A stretch of DNA of 64,000 bases, taken from Quadrisphaera granulorum. GTDB lineage: Bacteria; Actinomycetota; Actinomycetes; Actinomycetales; Quadrisphaeraceae. Below, piece by piece: positions 8,222-16,083 of the stretch. Under the pieces are notes generated by a model. The model was given only the letters and a program-made list of their open reading frames with translations. It searched no databases and had not been told where the DNA came from. The stretch's first letter is position 1. Every line of letters begins with the position of its first letter. The stretch lies in NCBI RefSeq assembly GCF_003149145.1, contig NZ_QGDQ01000001.1:372001-436000 (forward strand). The letters run 5' to 3'. A program made the position numbers and the translations under genes.

Positions 8222-9465
8222 AGCCCCGAGAAGAGCGGGTCGAGCCTGAGCCCTGGGCGAGCGTCCTCGTGGTGTCCGGCAGCGTCGGTGCCGGACACGA
8301 CGGCGCCGCCCACGAGCTCGCCCAGCGCCTGCGCGCGCTGGGCGTGCACGTCGACGTGGAGGACCACCTGCGGGCCCTCATGCCCGGCGCCGCGCTGTTC
8401 CTGCGGCAGGGGTACACCCAGAGCGTCGGCCGGGTTCCCGACCTCTTCGAGTGGCTGTTCCGCGTGCTGGAGGACTCGCGCTTCTGGCGGTTCCTCCTGA
8501 CGCTGCTGTGCCGCACCAGCTGCCGCCGGCTGATGCGCTGGTCGCGGCGGCGCCCCTACTCCCTCGTCGTGTCGACGTACCCGCTGGCCAGCCAGGCTCT
8601 CGGTCACTTGCGCGAGCGCGGCAAGCTGCGGGTTCCCGTGGTCACCTATCTGTGCGATCCGGCGGCACACCGCTCGTGGATTCACCCCGGTGTCGACCAC
8701 CACTGGACCGTCACCGACGCCACGGCGCGTCAGGGCCGCCGTGACTACGGCATCCCCATGACCGCGGTGGGGCCGCTCGTGCCCGAGAAGTTCACCCAGG
8801 TGCCGGCCAAGCGCGGCGCCGAGCTGCGCCGTGAACTCGGCATCGATCCTTCGCGCCGGGTGGCCCTGCTCGTGGCGGGGTCGCTGGGCCTGGGTGAGGT
8901 GGAGGAGAGCGCCGCCCGCGTCGGTGAGGCCGGGCTGGTGCCGATGGTCCTGTGCGGTCGCAACGAGGAGCTGCGCGCCCGTGTGGCCCAGGTGCCCGGC
9001 GCGGTGGCGCTGGGCTGGCGCAGCGACGTGCACGAGCTGCTCAGCGTCGCCGATGTGCTCGTGCAGAACGCCGGTGGTCTCTCGTACACGGAGGCCCTCG
9101 TGGCGGGGCTCCCCGCCGTCAGCTACAAGTGCATCCCCGGCCACGGGCGCGCCAACGCCGCCGTGCTCGAGGGCGCGCGCCTCGCGCCGTGGGCGCGCAC
9201 CGACGAGGAGCTGGCGCCCGCGCTGCGCTCGGCGCTGGCGCGTGGTCGCCGCAGGCTCGACCTGGGCGACCCTGCCGAGGCCGTGCTCGCCCTGCTCGTA
9301 CCCGCTGACACCAGCGGCGTGGAGCTCATCGACCTCACCGAGGTGCGCCAGGCGGGCCGTTCGGCGCGTGTGCGGGTGCCGCGTCCGCTGCGCCCGGGCC
9401 GCGTGGCGCGGGCAGCGCTGGTCTCAGCCCTGCTGGCCCCGATGCTCGCTCGCCGGGGCAGCTGA
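8215..9465 (+). CDS. MGDG-synthase-like family GT28 glycosyltransferase
   Basis: This is a GT-B fold transferase resembling monogalactosyldiacylglycerol synthases and MurG. The N-terminal SGSVGAGHDGAAHELAQRL matches the SxGxGH motif of MGDG synthases; the C-terminal half has ADVLVQNAGGLSYTEAL, the nucleotide-sugar binding region. Such enzymes add a sugar to diacylglycerol or another membrane lipid on the cytoplasmic face. It ends the envelope operon (regulator, deacetylase, two membrane proteins). The GTG start follows GAGGAGG. Its 3' end overlaps the convergent PLP-enzyme gene by 42 bp. The acceptor lipid and sugar donor are unknown. Confidence 0.85.
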   Translation: MLKPREERVEPEPWASVLVVSGSVGAGHDGAAHELAQRLRALGVHVDVEDHLRALMPGAALFLRQGYTQSVGRVPDLFEWLFRVLEDSRFWRFLLTLLCRTSCRRLMRWSRRRPYSLVVSTYPLASQALGHLRERGKLRVPVVTYLCDPAAHRSWIHPGVDHHWTVTDATARQGRRDYGIPMTAVGPLVPEKFTQVPAKRGAELRRELGIDPSRRVALLVAGSLGLGEVEESAARVGEAGLVPMVLCGRNEELRARVAQVPGAVALGWRSDVHELLSVADVLVQNAGGLSYTEALVAGLPAVSYKCIPGHGRANAAVLEGARLAPWARTDEELAPALRSALARGRRRLDLGDPAEAVLALLVPADTSGVELIDLTEVRQAGRSARVRVPRPLRPGRVARAALVSALLAPMLARRGS

Positions 9466-10635
9466 CACGGCGTCGAGGGCCTGGGACAGGTCGGTCCACA
9501 GGTCCTCGACGTCCTCGATGCCCACCGACAGCCGCAGCAGGTCTTCGGGGACGACGACGGGCTCCAACGGGTGGCGGCGGCGGCGTTCGATGAGCGACTC
9601 CACGCCGCCCAGGCTGGTGGCGGGCAGCCACAGACGGGTCGCCTCCTGGACCGCCTGAGCGCCCGCTGCGCCGCCGTGTACCTCGATCGACAGCACCGAC
9701 CCGAAGCCCCGCATCTGCGCAGCCGCGCGGGCGTGGCCCGGGTCGGACGGCAGCGAGGGATGGCGCACCCGCTTCACGGCCGGGTGGCCGGCCAGTCGGC
9801 GCGCCAGCTCCGCGGCGCTGGCCTGCGAGCGCTCCACCCGCAGGTGCAGCGTGCGGACGCCGCGCAGCGCCAGCCATGCCTCGAACGGCCCGGGGATCGC
9901 GCCGACCACCGTCCGGTGCTTGGTGATCGCCGCCAGGATCCCGGGGTCGCGGGTGACGACGGCGCCCATCACCACGTCCGAGTGCCCGGCGAGGTACTTC
10001 GTCACCGAGTGGACGACGACGTCCGCGCCCAGCGCCAGCGGCTGCTGCACCAGCGGCGTCGCGAAGGTGTTGTCCACGGCCACCCGCACGCCGGCCTCCC
10101 GCGCGGCCGCGCACAGTGCGGGCAGGTCGGCCACCTCGAGCATCGGGTTCGTGGGTGACTCGAGCCAGAGCAGGTCACCGGGTGAGGTGTCGGACAGGGC
10201 CGCGACGACGGCGGCGGTGTCGGCGGGGGGAACGCGACGCTGACGCAGCCGCCCGTTCGCCTCGAGGTGGTCCAGCAGCCCCAGAGTCGTGTTGTAGGCA
10301 CTCTCCGGCGCGATGACGAGCCCACCGACCGGCACCTGCTCGATGACCGCGCTGACGGCCGCCATGCCCGAGGCGAACGCCCGCGCACCGCCACCGTCCG
10401 GGCTGCCCTCGGTCGATCGTGCGTCCTCCAGGAACGCGAGCACCTCCTCCAGTGCCTCCCACGTGGGGTTGGCGAACCGCGCGTACCCCCGCGCACCTGG
10501 CTCGGTGCTCGCGACGAACGTCGACGTCAGCTCCACCGGGGCGTTGACGGGAGCGTCGGGCGTGCGGGGAGGGCGGCCCGCGGCGACGGCGAGCGTCTCG
10601 GGTGACCAGGCGGAACCGGCGGGGGCGTCGTGCAC
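9424..10635 (-). CDS. Cys/Met-metabolism PLP-dependent enzyme (cystathionine gamma-synthase/lyase type)
   Basis: This fold-type I PLP enzyme of the trans-sulfuration family interconverts homoserine esters, cystathionine, cysteine or methionine. Landmarks are YARFANPTWEALE near residue 50, the PLP-ring contact FASGMAAVSAV, the Asp in VAVDNTFATP, and HSVTKYLAGHSD with the Schiff-base lysine. 403 aa is normal. The Glu-rather-than-Ser positions that separate gamma-synthase from gamma-lyase cannot be judged by eye, so the exact reaction is open. The GTG start has TAGCCT 6 nt upstream. Confidence 0.88.
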   Translation of the reverse strand: MHDAPAGSAWSPETLAVAAGRPPRTPDAPVNAPVELTSTFVASTEPGARGYARFANPTWEALEEVLAFLEDARSTEGSPDGGGARAFASGMAAVSAVIEQVPVGGLVIAPESAYNTTLGLLDHLEANGRLRQRRVPPADTAAVVAALSDTSPGDLLWLESPTNPMLEVADLPALCAAAREAGVRVAVDNTFATPLVQQPLALGADVVVHSVTKYLAGHSDVVMGAVVTRDPGILAAITKHRTVVGAIPGPFEAWLALRGVRTLHLRVERSQASAAELARRLAGHPAVKRVRHPSLPSDPGHARAAAQMRGFGSVLSIEVHGGAAGAQAVQEATRLWLPATSLGGVESLIERRRRHPLEPVVVPEDLLRLSVGIEDVEDLWTDLSQALDAVSAAPASEHRGQQG

Positions 10636-10641
10636 CCGGCC

Positions 10642-10647
10642 AGGCTA
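10642..10647 (-). promoter_or_regulatory. -10 hexamer of the Cys/Met PLP enzyme
   Basis: Read on the minus strand the hexamer is TAGCCT, 6 nt before the GTG at 10635, without a Shine-Dalgarno sequence between. A leaderless transcript is implied, leaving no room for a SAM riboswitch. Confidence 0.5.
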
Positions 10648-10711
10648 GGCGCCGTCACCCGATGGCTGGCAGGGGCCGACAGTGGCTGGCAGGCGCCTGG
10701 TGAGCGGCGGC

Positions 10712-10717
10712 TAGGGT
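10712..10717 (+). promoter_or_regulatory. -10 hexamer of ddl
   Basis: TAGGGT is placed 8 nt before the chosen ATG of ddl. It supports the ATG at 10726 over a GTG-type start further upstream. Confidence 0.55.
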
Positions 10718-10725
10718 CGCTGGCC

Positions 10726-11901
10726 ATGGCCGAGCCGCGCACCGAGCCTCACACCGAGCCGCAGAGTGAGCGCCCCCGGGTGGCCGTCGTCTTCGGGGGG
10801 CGGTCCAGCGAGCACGCCATCAGCTGCGCCACCGCGGCGGGCGTGCTGGCGGCACTCGACAGGTCGCAGTGGGACGTCGTCCCCGTGGGTGTCACGCCGA
10901 GTGGGCACTGGGTTCTCGTCGACGACGACCCCGCCCGCTGGTCCATCCGCGAGGGCGCACCGCTGCCGGAGGTCGGTGCGGTCGACGGCCCCGGCGTCCT
11001 CGTCCCCCTGGCCACCGATGACAGGGCGCTGCGCGTCAGCGAGCCCGGCGCACCCCCGCGCGAGCTGGGCAACGTCGATGTCGTGCTGCCGTTGCTGCAC
11101 GGCCCGTACGGCGAGGACGGCACCCTCCAAGGCCTGCTCGAGCTCGGCGACGTCCGCTACGTGGGCTCGGGCGTGCTGGCCTCGGCGCTGTCGATGGACA
11201 AGGGCTTCACCCGCACGGTGCTGGCCGCTGCCGGCCTGCCCGTGGGGCCGTGGGTCACGCTGCTGCCCGGCCAGTGGGAGGCCGACCGCGAGACCTGCGA
11301 GCAGCGGGTGGCGGCGCTCGGGTGGCCGGTGTTCGTCAAGCCCGCCCGGGCCGGGTCGAGCATGGGCGTCTCCAAGGTCTCCGCGCCGGGGGAGCTGGCC
11401 GCCGCCGTCGAGCTGGCCGCCTGCCACGACCCGAAGGTCGTGGTCGAGGCTGCCGTCCCCTCCCCGCGGGAGGTGGAGGTCGGGGTGCTGCAGGAGCTGG
11501 TCGATCTCCCGGGCGGCGGGGTCCACGCTGTTCCTCGCGCCTCGGTGGTCGGCGAGATCGTCGTGGGTGCCGGGCGTGACTTCTACGACTTCGAGGCCAA
11601 GTACCTCGACGACGACGCCGTGCGCCTCGACAGCCCCGCCGACCTGCCGGCCGACGTCGCCGACCGGGCGCGCGCGCTCGCGCTGGAGGTCTTCACCGCG
11701 GTCGGCGCCGAGGGCCTGGCCCGGGTGGACCTGTTCCTCACCGCCGACGGCGAGCTGCTCGTCAACGAGGTGAACACCATGCCGGGCTTCACGGCGTCGT
11801 CGATGTTCCCGCGTCTGTGGGCTGCGACGGGGCTCGCCTACCCGCAGCTGCTCGACAGGCTGCTGCGGCTCGCGCTCGCGCGCCGCACCGGGCTTCGCTG
11901 A
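10726..11901 (+). CDS. ddl: D-alanine--D-alanine ligase
   Basis: Ddl joins two D-alanines with ATP to make the dipeptide end of the peptidoglycan stem. It is an ATP-grasp enzyme: VAVVFGGRSSEHAISC at the N-terminus, LLHGPYGEDGTLQGLLE, the SMDKGFTR segment, VFVKPARAGSSMGVSKV (ATP loop), VDLFLTADGELLVNEVNTMPGFT (metal-binding Asp, Glu and Asn). I chose the ATG at 10726 because a TAGGGT hexamer lies just upstream; the open frame extends 96 bp further back without conserved sequence. Length is 391 aa, at the long end of the family. It is convergent with the DUF3515 gene, 15 bp away. Confidence 0.95.
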   Translation: MAEPRTEPHTEPQSERPRVAVVFGGRSSEHAISCATAAGVLAALDRSQWDVVPVGVTPSGHWVLVDDDPARWSIREGAPLPEVGAVDGPGVLVPLATDDRALRVSEPGAPPRELGNVDVVLPLLHGPYGEDGTLQGLLELGDVRYVGSGVLASALSMDKGFTRTVLAAAGLPVGPWVTLLPGQWEADRETCEQRVAALGWPVFVKPARAGSSMGVSKVSAPGELAAAVELAACHDPKVVVEAAVPSPREVEVGVLQELVDLPGGGVHAVPRASVVGEIVVGAGRDFYDFEAKYLDDDAVRLDSPADLPADVADRARALALEVFTAVGAEGLARVDLFLTADGELLVNEVNTMPGFTASSMFPRLWAATGLAYPQLLDRLLRLALARRTGLR

Positions 11902-11916
11902 GTCCCTTCCGCGAGT

Positions 11917-12450
11917 TCAGGAGCAGACCGCCGTCTGCTCCACCAGCGAGACTGCCTTGGCGACCGCCTGCGGGACGGCGAGCGTGACGTTCCCGTCCGC
12001 TGGCATCTCCAACGCCACGGCGGGCTCGCGGCCGTAGGTCGTCCAGGTGGTGCGCCCGTCGCCGTCGTCGACGGGGATCCAGTCCACCGTGACGCCGTCG
12101 CCCTCCACCGCCTGGCAGCCCCCCGCGGTGTCGATCGCGCTGAGCTGCGCGACGCCGCAGCGCAGCACCACGGTGACCTCGCGGCCGTCCTGGCTCCCGG
12201 TGGGCACGCCCGTCCAGGCAGCCGCGCCCTGCGCCGTGGTGGGGCGCCGCTGCAGCCCGGCGATCTCATCGGGGAGACCCGTGTAGACCTGCGCGCACGA
12301 CGGCGCGTAGCCGCTCGGCGCGGGCTCCACGGCCACCGCCCCGCTGCAGCCCACGAGTCCGAAGGACAGGACGGGGACGACGACGAGCGGCGCGGCGGTC
12401 AGGCGGAGCGAACGGAGACGAGCGTGCACCCCGTCATTCACGCATGTCAT
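11917..12450 (-). CDS. DUF3515-family lipoprotein
   Basis: This small exported protein is of unknown function and widespread in actinobacteria beside ddl, an Lrp-like gene and thiL, as here. The N-terminus has a basic region, a hydrophobic stretch and a lipobox-like LVGC at about residues 32-35, so it is probably a membrane-anchored lipoprotein. The mature part contains several cysteines (SCAQVY, LRCGVAQL, GGCQAV, AVCS), probably disulfide-bonded. The annotated ATG overlaps the stop of the upstream Lrp-like gene as ATGA; a GTG 9 nt into the gene is an alternative. The two starts sit inside a 13-bp tandem duplication. Confidence 0.75.
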   Translation of the reverse strand: MTCVNDGVHARLRSLRLTAAPLVVVPVLSFGLVGCSGAVAVEPAPSGYAPSCAQVYTGLPDEIAGLQRRPTTAQGAAAWTGVPTGSQDGREVTVVLRCGVAQLSAIDTAGGCQAVEGDGVTVDWIPVDDGDGRTTWTTYGREPAVALEMPADGNVTLAVPQAVAKAVSLVEQTAVCS

Positions 12451-12458
12451 TCACGCAT
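12433..12458. repeat. Perfect 13-bp tandem duplication at the Lrp/DUF3515 junction
   Basis: The unit GTCATTCACGCAT occurs twice head to tail (12433-12445 and 12446-12458). It spans the last codons of the Lrp-like gene and the start of the DUF3515 gene. Because 13 is not a multiple of three, the duplication changes which start codon and overlap are available. Confidence 0.9.
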
Positions 12459-12733
12459 GACGGTGCAGGTGACCGTCCTCACGATCCCCGGCACCACGGC
12501 GATCTGGCCCAGCACAGGGCGCCGAGGTCGTCGACGGGGCGGGCGCCGATGTGCACCACCACGTCGTAGGGGCCGGTCACGGCATCCGCCGCGAGCACCC
12601 CGTCCAGCTCCGCGAGCGCTGAGGCGACCTGGTCGGCGCGTCCGACGTCGGTCTGCACGAGCACGTACGCCTCGACCACGCCGCTGCACCTCCCCAGCCC
12701 GGCCTCGGCGGCACCATCGCCACCGCTGGTCAC
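12447..12733 (-). pseudogene. Lrp/AsnC ligand-binding (RAM) domain protein with an apparent -1 frameshift
   Basis: The protein begins MTSGGDGAAEAGLGRCSG, then VVEAYVLVQTDVGRADQVAS and VTGPYDVVVHIGARPVDDLG, which is the stand-alone RAM ligand-sensing domain of Lrp/AsnC regulators. After DDLGAL this frame degenerates (CWARSPW) and stops at 12479. The family's normal ending, here GQIAVVPGIVRTVTCTV, continues in another frame to a stop at 12447 that overlaps the DUF3515 start as ATGA. Restoring one base near 12511-12516 would join them. It is either a recent inactivation, a sequencing error or programmed frameshifting. No DNA-binding domain is present, as is usual for this group. Confidence 0.75.
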
Positions 12734-12742
12734 GGACCGGTC

Positions 12743-12752
12743 ACGCTACCGT
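12743..12752. promoter_or_regulatory. Overlapping divergent -10 elements (Lrp-like gene and thiL)
   Basis: On the plus strand TACCGT (12747-12752) stands 6 nt before the thiL GTG. On the minus strand TAGCGT (12748-12743) stands 9 nt before the GTG of the Lrp-like gene. The two hexamers share a TA step. This looks like a bidirectional promoter firing two leaderless or near-leaderless transcripts from 25 bp of DNA. Confidence 0.5.
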
Positions 12753-12758
12753 CCGGGT

Positions 12759-13805
12759 GTGGCGCGCAGGGGACCGGTGGGAAAGCTCGTCACGGTCGGT
12801 GAGGCAGGCGAAGCGGTCGTCCTGGAGCGGTTGCTCGCCGCTCTCGCCGTCCCCGCCTCCGTTTCGGGGGTCGAGGCGCCGTTGCTGGGGCCGGGTGACG
12901 ATGCCGCCGTCGTCGTCGCCCCTGACGCTCGGGTGGTGGCTACGACCGACCTGCTCGTCGAGGGACGGGACTTCCGCACCGACTGGTCCTCGGGCGCCGA
13001 CGTCGGCGCGAAGGCGGTGGCGCAGAACCTCGCCGACGTTGCCGCGATGGGCGCGGTGCCCACCGGCCTGCTGCTGACCGTGGGGGCGCCGTCGGACACG
13101 CCGCTGGCCTGGCTGGAGGACCTCGGTCGAGGGGTCGCGGCAGCGTGCAGTGTGTGGAGTACGTCGGTGATCGGTGGTGACCTGTCGGGGGCCTCCGAGC
13201 TCCTGGTCTCCATCACCGCACTGGGAGATCTGCAGGGACGGGCGCCCGTGTGCCGCAGCGGCGCTCGGCCCGGTGACGTGCTGGCGCTCGCGGGGTCCGT
13301 GGGGCGCTCGGCGGCGGGGCTGGCGCTGCTGCTGGCGGGTGGTCCGGAGCTGGCCGAGGAGGTGGCGCCGGAGCTGCTGGCGGCCCACCGCCGCCCCGTG
13401 CCGCCGGTCGGGGCGGGGCCCGCGGCCGCTGCGGCCGGGGCGACGGCGATGCTCGACGTCAGCGACGGCCTCGGGGTGGACGGGGCGCGCCTCGCGGCGG
13501 CCTCCCGGGTCCACCTCGACGTCGACGCGGACTGGGAGGACCAGCACGTCCTCGACCTGCTCGTCGCCGCGCGGCGGCTCGGCGGGGACGACGACCCCTG
13601 GGGGTACGGGCTGGTCCGGAGCTGGGTGCGTGGCGGGGGAGAGGACCACGCCCTGTTGGCCACGTTCCCGGCCGGCGTCGCCGCCCGCGGTCTGCCGGAG
13701 CCCTTCGTCCGCATCGGTGAGGTGCTGCCCGTGCGGTCCGGGTGGCCGGCGGTGACCGTGAACGGCGACGACGAGGTGGTCGGCGGCTGGGACGTCTACG
13801 CCTGA
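12759..13805 (+). CDS. thiL: Thiamine-monophosphate kinase
   Basis: ThiL phosphorylates thiamine monophosphate to the cofactor thiamine diphosphate. Signature stretches are LGPGDDAAVV near residue 45 (metal and nucleotide binding), SVIGGDLSGA, MLDVSDGLGVDGARL and GGGEDHALLATFP. Its 348 aa is typical. Start is GTG with TACCGT 6 nt upstream. With a leaderless start there is no room for a TPP riboswitch. The ddl, DUF3515, Lrp-like, thiL and rpmB neighbourhood is the common actinobacterial one. The last 10 bp overlap the convergent MFS gene. Confidence 0.95.
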   Translation: MARRGPVGKLVTVGEAGEAVVLERLLAALAVPASVSGVEAPLLGPGDDAAVVVAPDARVVATTDLLVEGRDFRTDWSSGADVGAKAVAQNLADVAAMGAVPTGLLLTVGAPSDTPLAWLEDLGRGVAAACSVWSTSVIGGDLSGASELLVSITALGDLQGRAPVCRSGARPGDVLALAGSVGRSAAGLALLLAGGPELAEEVAPELLAAHRRPVPPVGAGPAAAAAGATAMLDVSDGLGVDGARLAAASRVHLDVDADWEDQHVLDLLVAARRLGGDDDPWGYGLVRSWVRGGGEDHALLATFPAGVAARGLPEPFVRIGEVLPVRSGWPAVTVNGDDEVVGGWDVYA

Positions 13806-15475
13806 GGCACCGCCTCTGCAGCGTCGCTCGCTCCGGCGACGTCCTTCGTCTCCGGGGTCTGAGCAGCGACGGTTCCCTGCGGGTGGGCCGGCGCGAGCAG
13901 GGCGCACCCCAGGGCGGAGACCGCCAGCACCGCCGCGCCGATCCACAGCGCCGCGGACAGTCCCGCGGCGAAGGCGTCGGTGGCGGCTGAGGCCAGGGCT
14001 GCGCCCTGCGGCCCCGCCTCGGCGGCGATGGCCAGAGCAGCTGCGGCGCTGTCGCGGACCGGCTCGACCAGCGGGGGCGGCAGCTGGGCGAGGGCCGGCG
14101 CGATGTCGTCGCGGTAGCGGCTGACCAGCACGCTCGACAGCACGGCGATACCGAGCACGCCGCCGACCTCGCGGGTGATGTCGTTGACGGCGCTGGCCAC
14201 GGAGCGCCGCTCCGGTGGCAGCCCGTCGATGATGAGCACCGTGCCGGGCGTGATGGCCAGGCCGAACCCGAAGCCGAAGGCGATCAGGCCCACGGCGGGC
14301 ACGCCCCAGCGGGTGAGGGCGTCGGCATCGGCCGGCTGGGCGATGGACCACGCGAGCAGAGCGAACCCGACAGCCATGGCCGCGAGACCGACGGCGCCGG
14401 GCAGCCGGGCGCCACGGCGCTCGAGCAGGCGCGGTGCGAGCCCCGTACCCGACCCCACGCCGATCGCGATGGTGAGCAGGGCGGTTGCCGCCTGCAGCGG
14501 GCTGAAGTCGCGGACCAGCTGCAGGTACTGCGGGGCCAGCACGAACAGTCCGAGAGAGGCGAAGAACTGCAGGCTCACGAGCAGTGACCCGGCGGACAGG
14601 CCGCGGCTGCGGAAGAGGCGCACGTCCAGGGAGGGGGCCGCCGTCCTCAGCTCGTGCACGATGAACGCCGCGAGCGCCCCCAGGCCGACGCCGAGCGCCG
14701 ACAGCGTCTCGGGGCTGGTCCAGCCCAGGCGCGGAGCCTCCACCACGCCGAAGACGATGCCGGCCAGCGCGACCACCGCCCACGCGGCGCCCCAGGGGTC
14801 GAGGGGCAGGTTGGGGTTGCGGTCCTGACGGACCAGGACGGCGACGGCGGGCAGCAGCACGAGCGCCGCGGCCCCGAACACGAGCTGCACGCTGCCCCAG
14901 CCGGACACCTCCAGCAGAGCTCCCGCGACCAGGGTGCCCAGCACCGCGCCGCCGCCGCTGACGCCGGACCACACGGCGACGGCGAAGGAGCGGCGCTCAG
15001 GCGGGTAGGAGTCCACCAGTGCCGACAGCGTCACGGGGAAGGTGGCCGCAGCCCCGACGCCCGCGATGGCTCGCCAGACGATGAGCCAGGTCGGGTCAGG
15101 GGCGAATGCCGAGGCGACCCCGGCGGCACCGAAGACCAGGAGGCCGGTCACGAGGACGGTGCGCCGGCCGAACCTGTCGGCGGCGATCCCCGCTGGCAGC
15201 AGCAGCGCGGCGAACGTCAGGGCGTAGGCGTCGATGATCCAGGTCAGGTCCACCTGGTCCGCCGAGAGGTCCTCGGCGATGTCGGGCAGTGCGATGGCCA
15301 GGGCGGAGTTGCCGGCGATGACGAGGGCCAGCGCCGTGCACAGCACGATCAGCAGCCAGCGCAGGGCTCGAGGGCTCAAGGGTGACGAGGGTGACTCAGG
15401 CGCGGAAGGTGACGGCGGTGGCGTGGCAGGGGCCGAACCTGACGAGTGGGACACGGAAGTCTCCTCGGATGCCAT
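13796..15475 (-). CDS. DHA2-family (14-helix) MFS drug-efflux transporter
   Basis: This is a proton-coupled multidrug exporter of the EmrB/QacA type. The Pro/Ser-rich N-terminal tail is followed by about 14 membrane helices: NSALAIALPDIAEDL (helix 1 motif), the loop 2-3 motif AGIAADRFGRRTVL, the antiporter motif C-like GVSGGGAVLGTLVAGALLE, and a long C-terminal half. Length is 559 aa. The divergent MarR gene, 40 bp away, is its likely repressor, so induction by a ligand of MarR is expected. It tail-overlaps thiL by 10 bp. Confidence 0.9.
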   Translation of the reverse strand: MASEETSVSHSSGSAPATPPPSPSAPESPSSPLSPRALRWLLIVLCTALALVIAGNSALAIALPDIAEDLSADQVDLTWIIDAYALTFAALLLPAGIAADRFGRRTVLVTGLLVFGAAGVASAFAPDPTWLIVWRAIAGVGAAATFPVTLSALVDSYPPERRSFAVAVWSGVSGGGAVLGTLVAGALLEVSGWGSVQLVFGAAALVLLPAVAVLVRQDRNPNLPLDPWGAAWAVVALAGIVFGVVEAPRLGWTSPETLSALGVGLGALAAFIVHELRTAAPSLDVRLFRSRGLSAGSLLVSLQFFASLGLFVLAPQYLQLVRDFSPLQAATALLTIAIGVGSGTGLAPRLLERRGARLPGAVGLAAMAVGFALLAWSIAQPADADALTRWGVPAVGLIAFGFGFGLAITPGTVLIIDGLPPERRSVASAVNDITREVGGVLGIAVLSSVLVSRYRDDIAPALAQLPPPLVEPVRDSAAAALAIAAEAGPQGAALASAATDAFAAGLSAALWIGAAVLAVSALGCALLAPAHPQGTVAAQTPETKDVAGASDAAEAVPQA

Positions 15476-15503
15476 GTATCTCGGAATCGGAGCTTTCGAT
15501 CGC

Positions 15504-15509
15504 TACTAT
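15504..15509 (+). promoter_or_regulatory. -10 hexamer of the MarR gene
   Basis: TACTAT lies 6 nt before the GTG of the MarR gene (leaderless arrangement). The whole divergent spacer is only 40 bp and holds a CGATCG palindrome, so one bound repressor would be expected to cover both promoters. Confidence 0.5.
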
Positions 15510-15515
15510 GGCCCC

Positions 15516-16001
15516 GTGAGCGAGCACCCGCAAGACGCCGTCGAAGTCCGCGAGCGTCAGAGGCTGGACGCCTCGGAGGTGTCCTGGGCCCTGCGCGAGG
15601 TGAACCGGGCGGCCGCCGAGGTGGACGTCGAGCTCGCGCGCCGGATGGGTCTGCGGCCCATGGACTACTCAGCGCTCGGGCACGTCATGACCGCTCCCAC
15701 GCCGCTGGGTCCCGCCGAGCTCAGCGCCCGCCTGGGCATCTCGACCGGCTCGTGCACCGAGCTCGTCGACAGGCTGGAGCGTGCAGGTCACCTGGAGCGC
15801 CGTCGGGACGACGGCGACCGCCGTCGTGTGGCGCTGCACCCCTCGTACGGCGTGGTGGACCGCGTGCTGGAGGAGATCCGTCCGTTGCTCGACGCCCTCG
15901 ACGAGCTCAGCGGGTCTCTGTCACCGGAGCAGGAGGCCGTGGTGCTCGGCTACCTGCGCGGCACGGCCGCCCAGATGCGCGCCTTCCTCGCCCGCCCCTG
16001 A
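15516..16001 (+). CDS. MarR-family transcriptional regulator
   Basis: This is a winged-helix dimeric repressor. The recognition region LGPAELSARLGISTGSCTELVDRLERAGHLERR is followed by the wing RRDDGDRRRVALHPSYG; flanking helices form the dimer interface. 161 aa is typical. The GTG at 15516 is set by the TACTAT hexamer. Placement divergent from a DHA2 pump is the classic MarR/efflux pair and suggests autoregulation plus control of the pump. A strong hairpin follows the gene. Confidence 0.9.
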   Translation: MSEHPQDAVEVRERQRLDASEVSWALREVNRAAAEVDVELARRMGLRPMDYSALGHVMTAPTPLGPAELSARLGISTGSCTELVDRLERAGHLERRRDDGDRRRVALHPSYGVVDRVLEEIRPLLDALDELSGSLSPEQEAVVLGYLRGTAAQMRAFLARP

Positions 16002-16031
16002 CCGGGGTGGCAGCCAGAACGCTTCGAACGC

Positions 16032-16069
16032 AGTAGCGCCCGCCGGGCCGGAGCCGGGCGGGCGCTACT
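16032..16069. terminator. Bidirectional terminator hairpin between marR and rpmB
   Basis: A perfect 13-bp stem (AGTAGCGCCCGCC with its complement at 16057-16069) encloses a 12-nt loop. It lies between two convergent genes and lacks a T-tract, as is usual in high-GC actinobacteria. Confidence 0.8.
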
Positions 16070-16083
16070 GGTCAATCAGATGG

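Noticed and set aside
10636-12758. SAM or TPP riboswitch ahead of the Cys/Met enzyme or thiL
   Set aside because: Both genes have a TANNNT hexamer within 6 nt of the start, leaving no leader to fold.
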